DNA from: JADLHS01 sp049840435
Lineage (GTDB): Bacteria > Verrucomicrobiota > Verrucomicrobiia > Limisphaerales > JADLHS01
Length of the DNA: 64,000 bases
Assembly: GCA_049840435.1 (NCBI GenBank)
Contig: JASGKY010000016.1
Span: forward strand, 62,001-126,000
Direction: 5' to 3'
The notes under the pieces were generated by a model. The model saw only the letters and a program-made list of their open reading frames with translations. It had not been told where the DNA came from and made no database searches. The first letter of the stretch is position 1, and every line of letters begins with the position of its first letter. The translations under genes and the position numbers were made by a program. Shown piece by piece: positions 37,843 through 46,295 of the stretch.

Positions 37843-38703
37843 TCAAGCGTTCCTCGGTTGGGCAATCAGGAAGCGGAGGCGTTGTGTGTAGTCCGGGTGG
37901 ACAGCTTCCACGGTCCAGTTTTGTGCGACGAGGATGGCTGTGAGAGCATCGGCCTGGCCTTCGCCAAATTCTAGCATGAGCTTGCCGTGGGGCTTGAGGA
38001 AGGATTTAGCCTCGGCCGCAAGGCGACGGTAAAAATCCAGGCCATCTGCGCCACCATCCAGCGCGCCGCGCGGGTCGTGGTCGCGGACTTCGGGCTGGAG
38101 CACTTCAATTTCAGCGCTGGCGATGTAGGGCGGGTTGCTGACGATGAGATCAAAGCATTCGCTGGTTTTCAAAGCCGAAAAACCGTCGCCGTGGCGGAAC
38201 TTCATGCGGTCGGCCACGTTGTGCTTGGCTGCATTCTGTTGGGCGATGGCCAGTGCTTCGGTAGAAACATCCACTGCAACGATGTGAGCGGTTGGGGATT
38301 TCGCCGCAAGTGCAATCGCGATGCAACCGCTGCCAGTGCCAAAGTCGAGCGCAGTTGTGGGGGCGGAGCCAAGGGTTGAGAGAAATTGCCAGCCCGCCTC
38401 CGCAAGCAATTCCGTTTCCGGGCGCGGAATCAGGACGTGGCGGTTCACGACCATTTCCAACCCGCAAAAGGAAGTTGAGCCGACGAGATGTTGGAGCGGT
38501 TCGCGCTGGCCGCGGCGTTGAATGAGTTTGCGCAACGCATCCAGTTCTGGTTCGGTCAATTTGCGCTCGAAGTTGAGGTAAAGCTTCATGCGCGGAAGTT
38601 GCAGCACATGGGCAAGCAACAGCTCTGTTTGCAGACGTGGCGAATCCACGCCCTTCTTGGCGAGGAAATCGGCACTTTTGGAAATGACTTCGAGGACGGT
38701 CAC
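37843..38703 (-). CDS. prmC: Peptide chain release factor N5-glutamine methyltransferase
   Basis: From GTG 38703 (VTVLEVISKSADFLAKKGVD) the protein has 286 residues. The N-terminal helical domain includes SPRLQTELLLAHVL, typical of PrmC. The SAM-binding part shows LDFGTGSGCIAIALA, and the catalytic NPPY tetrapeptide occurs in LIVSNPPYIAS. It methylates the Gln of the GGQ motif in RF1/RF2. A longer TTG start at 38763 is possible but would overlap the upstream gene. Only 4 bp separate it from the thioredoxin-like gene upstream, and the CCA-adding enzyme follows, so they form a minus-strand operon. Confidence 0.93.
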   Translation of the reverse strand: MTVLEVISKSADFLAKKGVDSPRLQTELLLAHVLQLPRMKLYLNFERKLTEPELDALRKLIQRRGQREPLQHLVGSTSFCGLEMVVNRHVLIPRPETELLAEAGWQFLSTLGSAPTTALDFGTGSGCIAIALAAKSPTAHIVAVDVSTEALAIAQQNAAKHNVADRMKFRHGDGFSALKTSECFDLIVSNPPYIASAEIEVLQPEVRDHDPRGALDGGADGLDFYRRLAAEAKSFLKPHGKLMLEFGEGQADALTAILVAQNWTVEAVHPDYTQRLRFLIAQPRNA

Positions 38704-38707
38704 GCGG

Positions 38708-39292
38708 TTAGTGACCAAAATAATCAGGTTCGTTTCCGGGCTTCCACTTGATATTGCAGCCAAGGCTGGGCTTTTGTGCAGTGGTCACCGGCTGACTGGC
38801 GAGCAGGGCATCAATCGCTGCGCGCAGGTCTTTGCCGGTGACCGGGAATGCCGTTGCCGGGGCGGCTGTCGTCGAGTTGACCGCGATAGACGAGGCGATG
38901 ATTGCGGTCGAAACAGGAAGAAATCCGGCGTGCAGGCGGCGCGATACGCGTGCGCCACCGCTTGGGTTTCGTCGAAGAGATAGGGGAAATTATAGCCCGC
39001 AGCACGAGCCTCCTCGATCCATCTTTGCCGGACTGTCTTCGGGGTAGTTGGCAACGTCATTCGAACTAACGGCAACAATAGCGACATTTTTCGGTGTGTA
39101 GTCACGGCCCAGCTTGGCGAGTTCCGCGCGGACATGCTTCACAAAAGGGCAATGATTGCAGATGAACATGACGAGCAGGGCCGGGTGACCAATCAGTTCG
39201 CCAAGGGAAACGAGTTTGCCGTTGGTATCGGGCAGCCGAAAATCCGGTGCGGTTGTGCCGAGCGGCAGCATGGTGGACGGTGTTCGAGCCAT
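38708..39292 (-). CDS. Thioredoxin-like (AhpC/TSA-type) protein (three frameshifts)
   Basis: Joining pieces from different frames gives a continuous protein of about 195 residues: MARTPSTMLPLGTTAPDFRL, ALLVMFICNHCPFVKHVRAEL, then near 39020 IEEARAAGYNFPYLFDETQA, near 38920 FLFDRNHRLVYRGQLDDSR, and near 38850 VTGKDLRAAIDALLASQ, ending DYFGH with TAA at 38708-38710. CNHCP is the redox motif expected for the thioredoxin-family 'CxxCP' peroxiredoxin-like group. Members reduce peroxides or disulfides. Three indels in 200 bp suggest poor consensus rather than decay, because residues are otherwise well conserved. Confidence 0.8.
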
Positions 39293-39403
39293 ATGGAAAA
39301 TTGTGCGCAGCACCGGAGTAAAGTCGAGCGTGGGTTTGTTGCTTCAATTCTGTTTAGGATTGCTGTGACAAAGTTAGGTGAAGCCAATTGTGCGCTGTGC
39401 TGA

Positions 39404-40000
39404 TGTATGCACACGATGATTTCGGTATTTCCCCCGAGTGTTAGCCATCCAACTTTCGTCGGTTTTACTGCGCGACTCGACTGCGTGTAGCATCGCACAT
39501 TACTCCAAGCGCAGTTGGATAATTACGGAAGTAAGCGTTGAAGCGCCCAGCAGAACCAGCGGGTGGGGCATGTTCACCGTGCAGCGGTCGATGATTTGAG
39601 CGAAAGCATTTATCACGAAGAGATCGGCTGTTTGTCATCAAAATGTTTCCTGATTTTAACCGCTCATGTTGTCAGAAGCCCTGATTTCATTGGGTGAAAC
39701 CCGGTGTTAATAACTCGCGAATAAGTGTTAATATGTTGTCCTCGTCTGCGACTGTCCCATTTCTTAAAAATCTTCCCCGCGATCAGGATTCACTTCACGT
39801 ATTCGCCCGCGGAAACTTAGTTGTTCGGCGGGCTGTTTTGTCGGTGGTTGTAAGTTGTTGATTTTCAATGAAGTGAGGCTTGAATCTGCAGGCGTCAGGC
39901 TCTGGAGAATAAACGGCCCGAGAGTTTTTGATGGCGCAGGCTTTTGCCGGTGTTAAAAATGGGGACACAAAACGTCCGCTGAAACAAGATTTGGGGCTAA
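39404..40000. other. Long intergenic region upstream of dnaA (possible origin region)
   Basis: About 700 bp separate the thioredoxin-like gene from dnaA with no convincing gene. A 9-bp direct repeat GTGTTAATA occurs at about 39704 and 39725, and TGTTAATAA differs from the DnaA-box reverse consensus TGTGNATAA at one position. The surroundings are AT-rich. This could be an origin or dnaA autoregulatory region, but the boxes are too few and too degenerate to call oriC. Confidence 0.3.
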
Positions 40001-40042
40001 GTGAATAAAATTCTGGAAAACCGGGCCGGAGGGGTTAAAGAC

Positions 40043-41440
40043 ATGCAAGCTTCGGCTGAAAAAATTTGGAGTTCCGCTCAGGAACAATTGCGCTCCATGC
40101 TGAGCGCGGACACCTTCAATCTCTGGTTCGCGCCCCTGCGAGCCACCGGGATGGAGGGTGACTGCGTGGTGTTGGAAGTTGCGAATGATTTCTGTGAGGT
40201 CTGGCTGAAAGACAACTACCAAGGGTTGCTGCAGGATGTGCTAAGCATCGCAGCGGCTCGGCAATTACGTGCCAAATTCACGGTGGCCAACAGCCAGAAT
40301 CCGGCGTCCGCTCCCGTGATTGCGTTGCCGCCCAAGAAGGCCGAACCAGTTGTGCCGCCTAAGCCCAAGCCTGCAACTGCTGCGCCCGCGCAATCGGATC
40401 GTAACGGGACGAATGGCGAATGGAATTTCAATCCCAAGAACACCTTCGAGACGTTCGTTGTCGGCAACAACAACAACTTCGCTTACGCTGCAGCCAAGGC
40501 TGTGGCCGAAGCTCCGGGTAAATCTTACAATCCGCTGTTCCTCTACGGCGGCGTCGGGCTCGGCAAAACCCATTTGCTCCACGCCATCGGTCAGCATGTC
40601 GCCAGCACCAAGAAGGGCGCGCGGGTTGGTTACGTTTCCTCCGAGAAGTTCACCAACGAATACATCGACGCGATCCAGAACAATTCGTTGGTAAAGTTCC
40701 GCAAGAAGTATCGCCAGACGGATGTGTTGCTGATTGACGATATCCAGTTCCTCGCGGGCAAGGAGCGCATTCAGGAAGAATTTTTCCACACCTTCAACGC
40801 CTTGCACGAAGCGCACAAACAAATCGTGCTCACGTGCGATCGTCCCGCCAGCGAAATCCAAGGTTTGGAGCATCGGTTGGTGTCGCGTTTTGAATGGGGT
40901 TTGGTCACCGATCTCCAACCGCCGGACGTCGAGATGCGTCAGGCCATCTTGAACAAGAAGGCCGCCTCGATGGGGGTGGCGTTGCCGGACGAGATCATGA
41001 GCTTCCTCGCTCATCGCATTCGCACCAATATTCGTCGGCTCGAAGGCGCGCTGATTCGTGTTGCCTCGTATGCTTCGCTCACGGGCAAGAAGCTCAACGT
41101 TGAAGTCGTCGAAGGGTTGCTGCGTGAAATTCTGCACGAAGAAGGCCGTTTCTCCGTCAACATCGAGGTCATCCAGAAGAAGGTGGCCGAGCACTTTGAC
41201 ATCCGCCTTGCGGACATGACCAGCAAGCGCCGCCCGGAAAACATCGCGTTTCCGCGGCAGGTAGCCATGTTCCTCTCGCGCCAGATGACGGAGAGTTCGC
41301 TCAGCACCATTGGTGAAGCCTTTGGCGGTCGCGATCATGGCACAGTGCTCCACGCCTGCCGCCTCGTGAAAGACCGCATGGAAATTGACGCCAATGTCCG
41401 TCAGGTCGTCAGTTATCTTGAAAAGCAGTTGATGCGTTGA
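40043..41440 (+). CDS. dnaA: Chromosomal replication initiator protein DnaA
   Basis: The ATG at 40043 is preferred over the GTG at 40001 because GGAGG (40028-40032) lies about 10 bp upstream. The protein has 465 residues. Domain I is followed by a proline-rich linker (PPKKAEPVVPPKPKP). AAA+ domain III has NPLFLYGGVGLGKTHLLHA (Walker A) and DVLLIDDIQFLAGK (Walker B). Domain IV carries the DnaA signature GGRDHGTVLHACRLV. It initiates replication at oriC. An intrinsic terminator follows 33 bp after the stop. No dnaN gene is next to it, which is common in this phylum. Confidence 0.98.
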   Translation: MQASAEKIWSSAQEQLRSMLSADTFNLWFAPLRATGMEGDCVVLEVANDFCEVWLKDNYQGLLQDVLSIAAARQLRAKFTVANSQNPASAPVIALPPKKAEPVVPPKPKPATAAPAQSDRNGTNGEWNFNPKNTFETFVVGNNNNFAYAAAKAVAEAPGKSYNPLFLYGGVGLGKTHLLHAIGQHVASTKKGARVGYVSSEKFTNEYIDAIQNNSLVKFRKKYRQTDVLLIDDIQFLAGKERIQEEFFHTFNALHEAHKQIVLTCDRPASEIQGLEHRLVSRFEWGLVTDLQPPDVEMRQAILNKKAASMGVALPDEIMSFLAHRIRTNIRRLEGALIRVASYASLTGKKLNVEVVEGLLREILHEEGRFSVNIEVIQKKVAEHFDIRLADMTSKRRPENIAFPRQVAMFLSRQMTESSLSTIGEAFGGRDHGTVLHACRLVKDRMEIDANVRQVVSYLEKQLMR

Positions 41441-41473
41441 TCATCGCCGCCGTGAGGTGGCGGAGCATTTTCA

Positions 41474-41504
41474 AACTCCCGGTTCGCCCTGCGAGCCGGG
41501 AGTT
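41474..41504 (+). terminator. Intrinsic terminator of dnaA
   Basis: AACTCCCGGTTCGC (41474-41487) pairs with GCGAGCCGGGAGTT (41491-41504), a 14-bp stem with one G-T wobble and a 3-nt loop, followed by TTAACTTT. It lies 33 bp after the dnaA stop. Confidence 0.88.
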
Positions 41505-41544
41505 TTAACTTTAGACTCCAGACTTGAGACTTTAGACTGCGCCT

Positions 41545-42523
41545 GTGCCTGCCATCGAAGTCAGCGGTTTGACGAAAACCTTTCGCACCTACAAGAAGCA
41601 ACCAGGCTTCAAAGGCGCGATCCGTGGCTTGTTCAAACGCGAATACGAGCAGGTCGCCGCTGTCAGCGACGTTAATTTCCAAGTTGAGCCTGGCGAACTG
41701 GTTGGTTTTCTCGGCCCGAACGGGGCGGGCAAAACCACCACGTCTAAAGATGCTGGCGGGGCTGCTTTATCCTACTGGTGGTAAAGCCAAAGTCCTCGGC
41801 CATGTTCCGTGGGAACGACATGACGCCTACCGCCGTCAGTTTGCCCTCGTGCTCGGGCAAAAAAATCAGCTCTGGTGGGATTTGCCCGCGCGGGAGTCGT
41901 TGGAACTGAACGCCAAGATTTATGGGATCCCTGAGGATCGTTTTGAACGCACCGTGGCTGAGATGACTGAGATGCTCAACGTTCGCGACAAACTCAACAT
42001 CAGTGTTCGCGAACTGTCTCTCGGCGAACGCATGAAGATGGAACTGATCGCGTCGTTGCTGCATCAGCCGAAGATTTTGTTCCTGGACGAGCCGACCATT
42101 GGCCTCGACGTCATTTCGCAAAAGACCGTGCGGGAATTCCTCAAGCATCACAACGCCACGCAAAAGACGACCATCCTCCTGACCAGTCATTACATGGAGG
42201 ATATCGAGGCGCTCTGCCAGCGGGTCATTATCATTGACCATGGCAAGATTTCCTTCGACGGCAAGCTTAGCGAAGTGGTGGATCGCTTTGCTGACTTCAA
42301 ACTTATCAGCATCGAATGTGAAGGCGCGGGGAACTGTTCTGATGAGAGCCTGAAGAAATACGGCGAACTTGTGGAGAAGACCGCCGGCAGCATCAAGCTC
42401 AAGGTCAAGCGCGACCGCGTCATCTCTGTCTGTAAAGCCTTGCTGGACGAACTCCCCGTGCGGGACATTGATATCGAGGAAGTTCCCATCGAAGACGTCA
42501 TCCGACAGATGTTCGCGCGATGA
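41545..42523 (+). CDS. ABC-2 type transporter ATP-binding protein (frameshift near 41742)
   Basis: From GTG 41545 the merged protein has about 325 residues. Walker A is GPNGAGKTTT in the first frame; one extra base near 41738-41745 leads into LKMLAGLLYPTGGK. Q-loop LGQKNQLWWD, signature LSLGERMKMELI, Walker B KILFLDEPTIGLD and H-loop LTSHYMED follow. The C-terminal 90 residues form the small domain typical of NatA-like exporters. It would energise an ABC-2 export permease, but no permease gene follows; instead there is a repeat array. It starts 40 bp after the dnaA terminator, so it probably has its own promoter. Confidence 0.9.
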
Positions 42524-42636
42524 CTCACCTTGCCCTGAAGGGCGAAGCGGTTGCAGTAGTCGGGCGGTTACCTCAATCTTCCTGGACATCGACACAACCG
42601 ATGCCGACATAGACGCGAGCGGGATTTACAAGTCCG

Positions 42637-42929
42637 CAACTCCGGCATACCTCGCTTCAATGGCAATCAACAGTCGTGCAAAGGGGGTACATTCGTTCAA
42701 TCGCGATGAGCAGAGCTGCAATGCGCATTTGCATGGTTGCAATTGACGCAAACATCATTGCAATCGGCATGAACAGCGTCGCAATCGCCGCGCACTGGGC
42801 AACAATCGCCTTTACATCAAAACAATCGCCAGCGACAGAGTCGCAATGACTCTCGACTGTCGATAAATTGCCACTTGCATCGAAGCAATTGGCATTTACA
42901 GGCAAGCAATTGTATCTCGCGGTTCAAAA
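42637..42929 (+). repeat. 21-bp periodic degenerate tandem array
   Basis: At least eleven consecutive units begin with CAAT or AAAT at 42698, 42719, 42740, 42761, 42782, 42803, 42823, 42844, 42865, 42886 and 42907. All are 21 bp long except one of 20 bp. Weaker units extend left to 42637. The commonest start is CAATCGCC followed by a variable part often containing CA at about positions 12-15 and ending TCG or TTG. Units have no spacers. Because 21 is divisible by 3, the minus strand reads as a heptad-like AIATLFM/PIAMMFA/SIATMQM pattern in an 82-codon frame. No protein is called because the array contains a 20-bp unit and lacks a clear start. Confidence 0.8.
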
Positions 42930-42930
42930 T

Positions 42931-42960
42931 CCGTGTTAATCTGCGTTCATCCGTGGTTAA
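42931..42960 (+). repeat. Dispersed TTAATCTGCGTTCATC-type repeat
   Basis: A 30-bp stretch, CCGTGTTAATCTGCGTTCAT followed by CCGTGGTTAA, abuts the 21-bp array and ends 12 bp before the YjbQ start. From memory this motif is scattered in many environmental bacterial genomes. A related motif occurs at 47258-47281. It may hide the promoter of the next gene. Confidence 0.6.
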
Positions 42961-42972
42961 ATTTTTTCCGCT

Positions 42973-43392
42973 ATGAAACACCTCACGGAACAGCTCTGGT
43001 TCGAGACGCCGCACCGGCGGGATTATCTCAACATCACGGATACCGTTGAAAAACTTGTGCGTAAGAGTGGCGTGCAGGAGGGGCTTTGCCTTGTCAATGC
43101 CATGCACATCACGGCGAGCGTCTATATCAACGACGCGGAGGACGGCTTGCTGCACGATTACGATGTCTGGCTGGAGAAACTCGCGCCGCACGAACCGACG
43201 GGGCAATACCATCACAACCGCACCGGCGAGGACAATGCCGACGCGCACATGAAGCGTCAGATCATGGGGCGCGAAGTCGTGGTAGCCATCACCAAGGGCA
43301 AACTGGACCTCGGGCCGTGGGAACAGATCTTCTACGGCGAGTTTGACGGTCGCCGTCGCAAGCGGGTGCTCGTTAAAATCATCGGTGAATAG
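42973..43392 (+). CDS. YjbQ/UPF0047 family protein
   Basis: This 139-residue cytoplasmic protein covers the full family length. Diagnostic blocks are ETPHRRDYLNITDTVEKLV, VNAMHITASVYINDAEDGLL, the His-rich YHHNRTGEDNADAHMKRQIMG and LDLGPWEQIFYGEFDG. The conserved His/Asp/Glu set suggests a metal site. Some members have weak thiamine-phosphate synthase activity, but the physiological role is unsettled. It follows the 21-bp array and dispersed repeat and has no close partner upstream. Confidence 0.93.
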   Translation: MKHLTEQLWFETPHRRDYLNITDTVEKLVRKSGVQEGLCLVNAMHITASVYINDAEDGLLHDYDVWLEKLAPHEPTGQYHHNRTGEDNADAHMKRQIMGREVVVAITKGKLDLGPWEQIFYGEFDGRRRKRVLVKIIGE

Positions 43393-43452
43393 GGAGTCGC
43401 GGCTTCGAGCAACGAGATTGCGTCGCGCGTTGGCGTCGGACTAGCATGGGTT

Positions 43453-44829
43453 GTGAACAGGTTCATTACGCTTCTGGGGTTGCTGCTGGCTTTACTAGGC
43501 GGGCGCGGGTTGGCGGCCAATTTTGACGCGGACGATTTCAAAGCGGCGCGCAAGGAAGCCGAGCAGGGCGATGTCAACGCGGCGCTCGCGCTGGGCATGA
43601 TGTATTACGCTGGTGAGGGGACACCGCAGAATTATGAGGAGGCGGTGCGGTGGTATCGCCGCGCGGCAGAGCAGGGTAATCCGGTGGCGCAAAACAATCT
43701 CGGCTTGATGTATCTCAATGGTCAGGGCGCTGCCGTGAATCTGGCGGAAGCCGTCCGCATGCTTCGCGCCGCTGCCGAAAAGGGTTATCCCAAGGCGCAG
43801 ATGAATTTGGGGCAACTTTATGCTGATGGTCGCGGCGTGCCGCGAAATTATCGGGACGCCGCCTACTGGTTGCAGCGCGCCTCCGCCTTGGATGATGCGG
43901 ACGCCCAACTCGCGCTGGGGCAGGCCTACGGTGAAGGAAAAATTGTTCCGCAGGATCGCGTGCTGGCGTACCAATGGTTTTTGCTCGCGGCAGCCAAGGG
44001 GAACGGCGAGGCGGCATACGAGCGCGATACGTTGCGCCCCCTGTTAAACCCGGCGCAGATTGCCCAGGCGCAAAAGCTGGCGGCGGCGTTCGTGCCGCAG
44101 AGGGCCGCTGGTCAGGCGGGTAAACCGCAGGCGACTGGCACGGGCTTCATCGTGACGACCAATGGCTTTGTGCTCACTGCCTATCACGTGGTTGAAGACA
44201 GCACGAACCTCGTGGTGGTGACCCGGAAGGTGCGCTTTGCTGCGCAACTGGCCAAGGCGGACAAGACGAATGATATCGCGCTGTTGCAGATTGTGGGCGC
44301 GTTCCCTCCGACGCCAACCAACGGCATGCGCAGCGCCCCCGGGAGTCCACGCTTGATGCGGGTCGCCAGCAACTTTCGTCCACTACCATTGATTGCCGAG
44401 GGCAATGTCAAAGTGGGCGCGCCCGTCTCGACCATCGGATTCCCCAACGTGCAGATTCAAGGGCGCGAGCCCAAGTTCACCCGAGGCGAAATCAACAGCC
44501 TGGCGGGGATCAAGGATGACGCCAGTTATTTCCAGGTCAGCACGCCGGTGCAGCCCGGCAATTCCGGCGGGCCGTTGTTGAACAGTTCCGGGCAGGTGGT
44601 GGGCATGGTGCTCGCGCGGTTGAGTGACATCACATTGCTGAAGACTACCGGCACGGTGCCGCAGAATGTAAATTACGCTTTGAAGAGTTCGCGGCTGGCG
44701 GGGTTGGTGAACGCCTTTCCGGCGGCCAAGAATGCCTTTGTGGCAGCGGTGGAAAAGGCCGCTCCGTTCGCCGATTCCAACTGGCTGGGCGCGGCGAATG
44801 AGTCGGTCGTGTTAATCGAAGTTTACTGA
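43453..44829 (+). CDS. Exported Sel1-repeat protein with trypsin-like (S1C) protease domain
   Basis: From GTG 43453 the protein has 458 residues with a signal peptide (ITLLGLLLALLGGRGLA). About four Sel1 repeats occupy residues 30-185 (ALALGMMYYAGEGTPQNYEE, AVAQNNLGLMYLNGQG-type units), forming a TPR-like helical scaffold. A trypsin-like protease domain from about residue 200 has the catalytic triad: His in TAYHVVED (near 245), Asp in NDIALLQ (near 273) and Ser in GNSGGPLL (near 370). No PDZ domain is seen. Such fusions may degrade misfolded envelope proteins or process partners recognised by the repeats. The convergent oxidoreductase gene ends 9 bp later. Confidence 0.9.
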   Translation: MNRFITLLGLLLALLGGRGLAANFDADDFKAARKEAEQGDVNAALALGMMYYAGEGTPQNYEEAVRWYRRAAEQGNPVAQNNLGLMYLNGQGAAVNLAEAVRMLRAAAEKGYPKAQMNLGQLYADGRGVPRNYRDAAYWLQRASALDDADAQLALGQAYGEGKIVPQDRVLAYQWFLLAAAKGNGEAAYERDTLRPLLNPAQIAQAQKLAAAFVPQRAAGQAGKPQATGTGFIVTTNGFVLTAYHVVEDSTNLVVVTRKVRFAAQLAKADKTNDIALLQIVGAFPPTPTNGMRSAPGSPRLMRVASNFRPLPLIAEGNVKVGAPVSTIGFPNVQIQGREPKFTRGEINSLAGIKDDASYFQVSTPVQPGNSGGPLLNSSGQVVGMVLARLSDITLLKTTGTVPQNVNYALKSSRLAGLVNAFPAAKNAFVAAVEKAAPFADSNWLGAANESVVLIEVY

Positions 44830-44838
44830 ACGCATCGC

Positions 44839-46236
44839 TCAGCGGCGCGTAATCTGTTCCGCCAATTCTTCCGCCGGGTAAGTCCAGATTTCCGCAAGCG
44901 TCGGGTGATAATGCGGCGTGGCGGCAAACTCATGCACGGTCATGCGCTTTGCCATCGCGACGTTGATTTCGTGGATCAATTCGCCGCCTACCGGCCCGAC
45001 GCAGCAGCCGCCGAGGATTTCGCCGGTCTTGGGATTTGCTAGCAGTTTCACGAAACCGTCCAGCGCCTCCATGATGAGTGATTTGCCGTGGTCGTTGAAC
45101 GGATAGCTCGCGGTGAGAAATGGGATCTTGCGCGCGGTCGCTTCCTTCTCGGTCAAGCCGACTGTGGCGACTTGTGGGTCGGTGAACACGACGCTCGTCA
45201 GTAGCCGGTAATCCGTCGAACGCGGTCGCCGCGGATTCGCGATGTTGTGTGCGGCGATCTCTGCTTGCTGGATGGCGATGTGGACGATTTCGTGCGGGCC
45301 GGTGCAATCGCCGGCTGCGTAGATGTGCGGGGCGCTGGTGCGCATCTGCGTATTGGCAACGATGCGATCATTCTCGGTTTTAACGCCGGCGTTTTCCAAG
45401 CCGAGCGTTGCAGTATTTGGCGAGCGGCCCAACGCGAGCAAGATTTCATCCGCTTCCGCCTGTAGCCTTTTTCCGTTCTGTTCAAACTCAATGACCTTCC
45501 GCTTTTCGTTGCGACGTGCGCCAAGCAGTTTTGTGCCGGTGAATAGTTGGATGCCTTCGCGTTGGAAGACGGTTTTGATGACTGCGCCGGCATCGTCATC
45601 AAATTCGCGCAGGACGTGTGGGCTGCGCTGGATTTGCGTCACCTTCACGTCGAAGCGGGCGAAGAACTGAGCCAGTTCACAGGCGATCGCTCCTCCGCCC
45701 AGCACGATGAGCGACTTGGGAATCTTGGCGAGCGAAAGCGCGTGGTCACTTGTGATGTAGCCGACTTCTTCCAGCGAGGGCAGGGGCGGCGGCGAAACGA
45801 TTGAGCCAGTGCCAATGACGAAATGTTTCGCGGTCAGCTTCTGGCCATTGTTGAGTTGTAACGTGTGCGCATCGGTGAAACAGGCGTTGGCTCGGATGAA
45901 TTTGAATCGGCCATCCTGCAGTTGCTTGCGACGGTAGCTCGCAAAGTCTTCGATCATGACGGCCTTGCGCGCCATGACCTTTTTGAAATCGAAGTCGATT
46001 TTGCTGGGCTTGAGACCCCAGGTTTTGCCGTTCCGGGCCAGGTGCAGAACTTCCGCCGCGTAGAGCAACGCTTTGCTGGGCATGCAGCCGCGTAGGATGC
46101 AGAGGCCGCCCACTTCCTTGCCGCCTTCGATAACGACGGTTTTTAAACCCGCGCTAGCAGATGTTCTTGCCGCGGCGTAGCCGGCGCTGCCGGCCCCGAG
46201 GATGGCGACATCGAAATCGAACTTTCTGGTCTTCAT
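44839..46236 (-). CDS. Class I pyridine nucleotide-disulfide oxidoreductase (mercuric reductase / dihydrolipoamide dehydrogenase-like)
   Basis: The 465-residue flavoenzyme has an FAD motif VAILGAGSAGYAAA, a redox-active disulfide C46-x4-C51 in GGLCILRGCMPSK, an NAD(P) motif LIVLGGGAIACELA, and the C-terminal dimerisation domain with HYHPTLAEIW holding the catalytic His-Glu pair. The YAAGDCTG block is typical. It transfers electrons between NAD(P)H and a disulfide or metal substrate. Lacking MerA's C-terminal CC pair, it is not a true mercuric reductase; dihydrolipoamide or a related substrate is possible. It follows hisG on the same strand, separated by a terminator hairpin. Confidence 0.92.
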   Translation of the reverse strand: MKTRKFDFDVAILGAGSAGYAAARTSASAGLKTVVIEGGKEVGGLCILRGCMPSKALLYAAEVLHLARNGKTWGLKPSKIDFDFKKVMARKAVMIEDFASYRRKQLQDGRFKFIRANACFTDAHTLQLNNGQKLTAKHFVIGTGSIVSPPPLPSLEEVGYITSDHALSLAKIPKSLIVLGGGAIACELAQFFARFDVKVTQIQRSPHVLREFDDDAGAVIKTVFQREGIQLFTGTKLLGARRNEKRKVIEFEQNGKRLQAEADEILLALGRSPNTATLGLENAGVKTENDRIVANTQMRTSAPHIYAAGDCTGPHEIVHIAIQQAEIAAHNIANPRRPRSTDYRLLTSVVFTDPQVATVGLTEKEATARKIPFLTASYPFNDHGKSLIMEALDGFVKLLANPKTGEILGGCCVGPVGGELIHEINVAMAKRMTVHEFAATPHYHPTLAEIWTYPAEELAEQITRR

Positions 46237-46247
46237 GGAAATAAAAT

Positions 46248-46271
46248 GGCGCGGAGCGTTCGCGCCGCGCC
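46248..46271 (-). terminator. Intrinsic terminator of hisG (minus strand)
   Basis: GGCGCGG (46248-46254) pairs with CCGCGCC (46265-46271) around a 10-nt loop, and read on the minus strand it is followed by ATTTTATTT. It lies 24 bp past the hisG stop and 12 bp before the start of the next gene, so it may separate the two. Confidence 0.7.
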
Positions 46272-46295
46272 AGTAGCAAAGGACGTTTGCGAGGT

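Noticed and set aside
39193..39498. Minus-strand frame upstream of the thioredoxin-like gene
   Set aside because: Different frame from the recognisable protein and without homology.
40265..41353. Minus-strand frame of 362 codons across dnaA
   Set aside because: Antisense to dnaA, with no domain signatures.
42657..42905. 82-codon minus-strand protein with heptad-like repeats
   Set aside because: Interrupted period (20-bp unit), no ribosome-binding site, no family; kept only as part of the repeat finding.
42637..42929. CRISPR array
   Set aside because: Units are contiguous at 21 bp without spacers, are too degenerate, and no cas genes are near.
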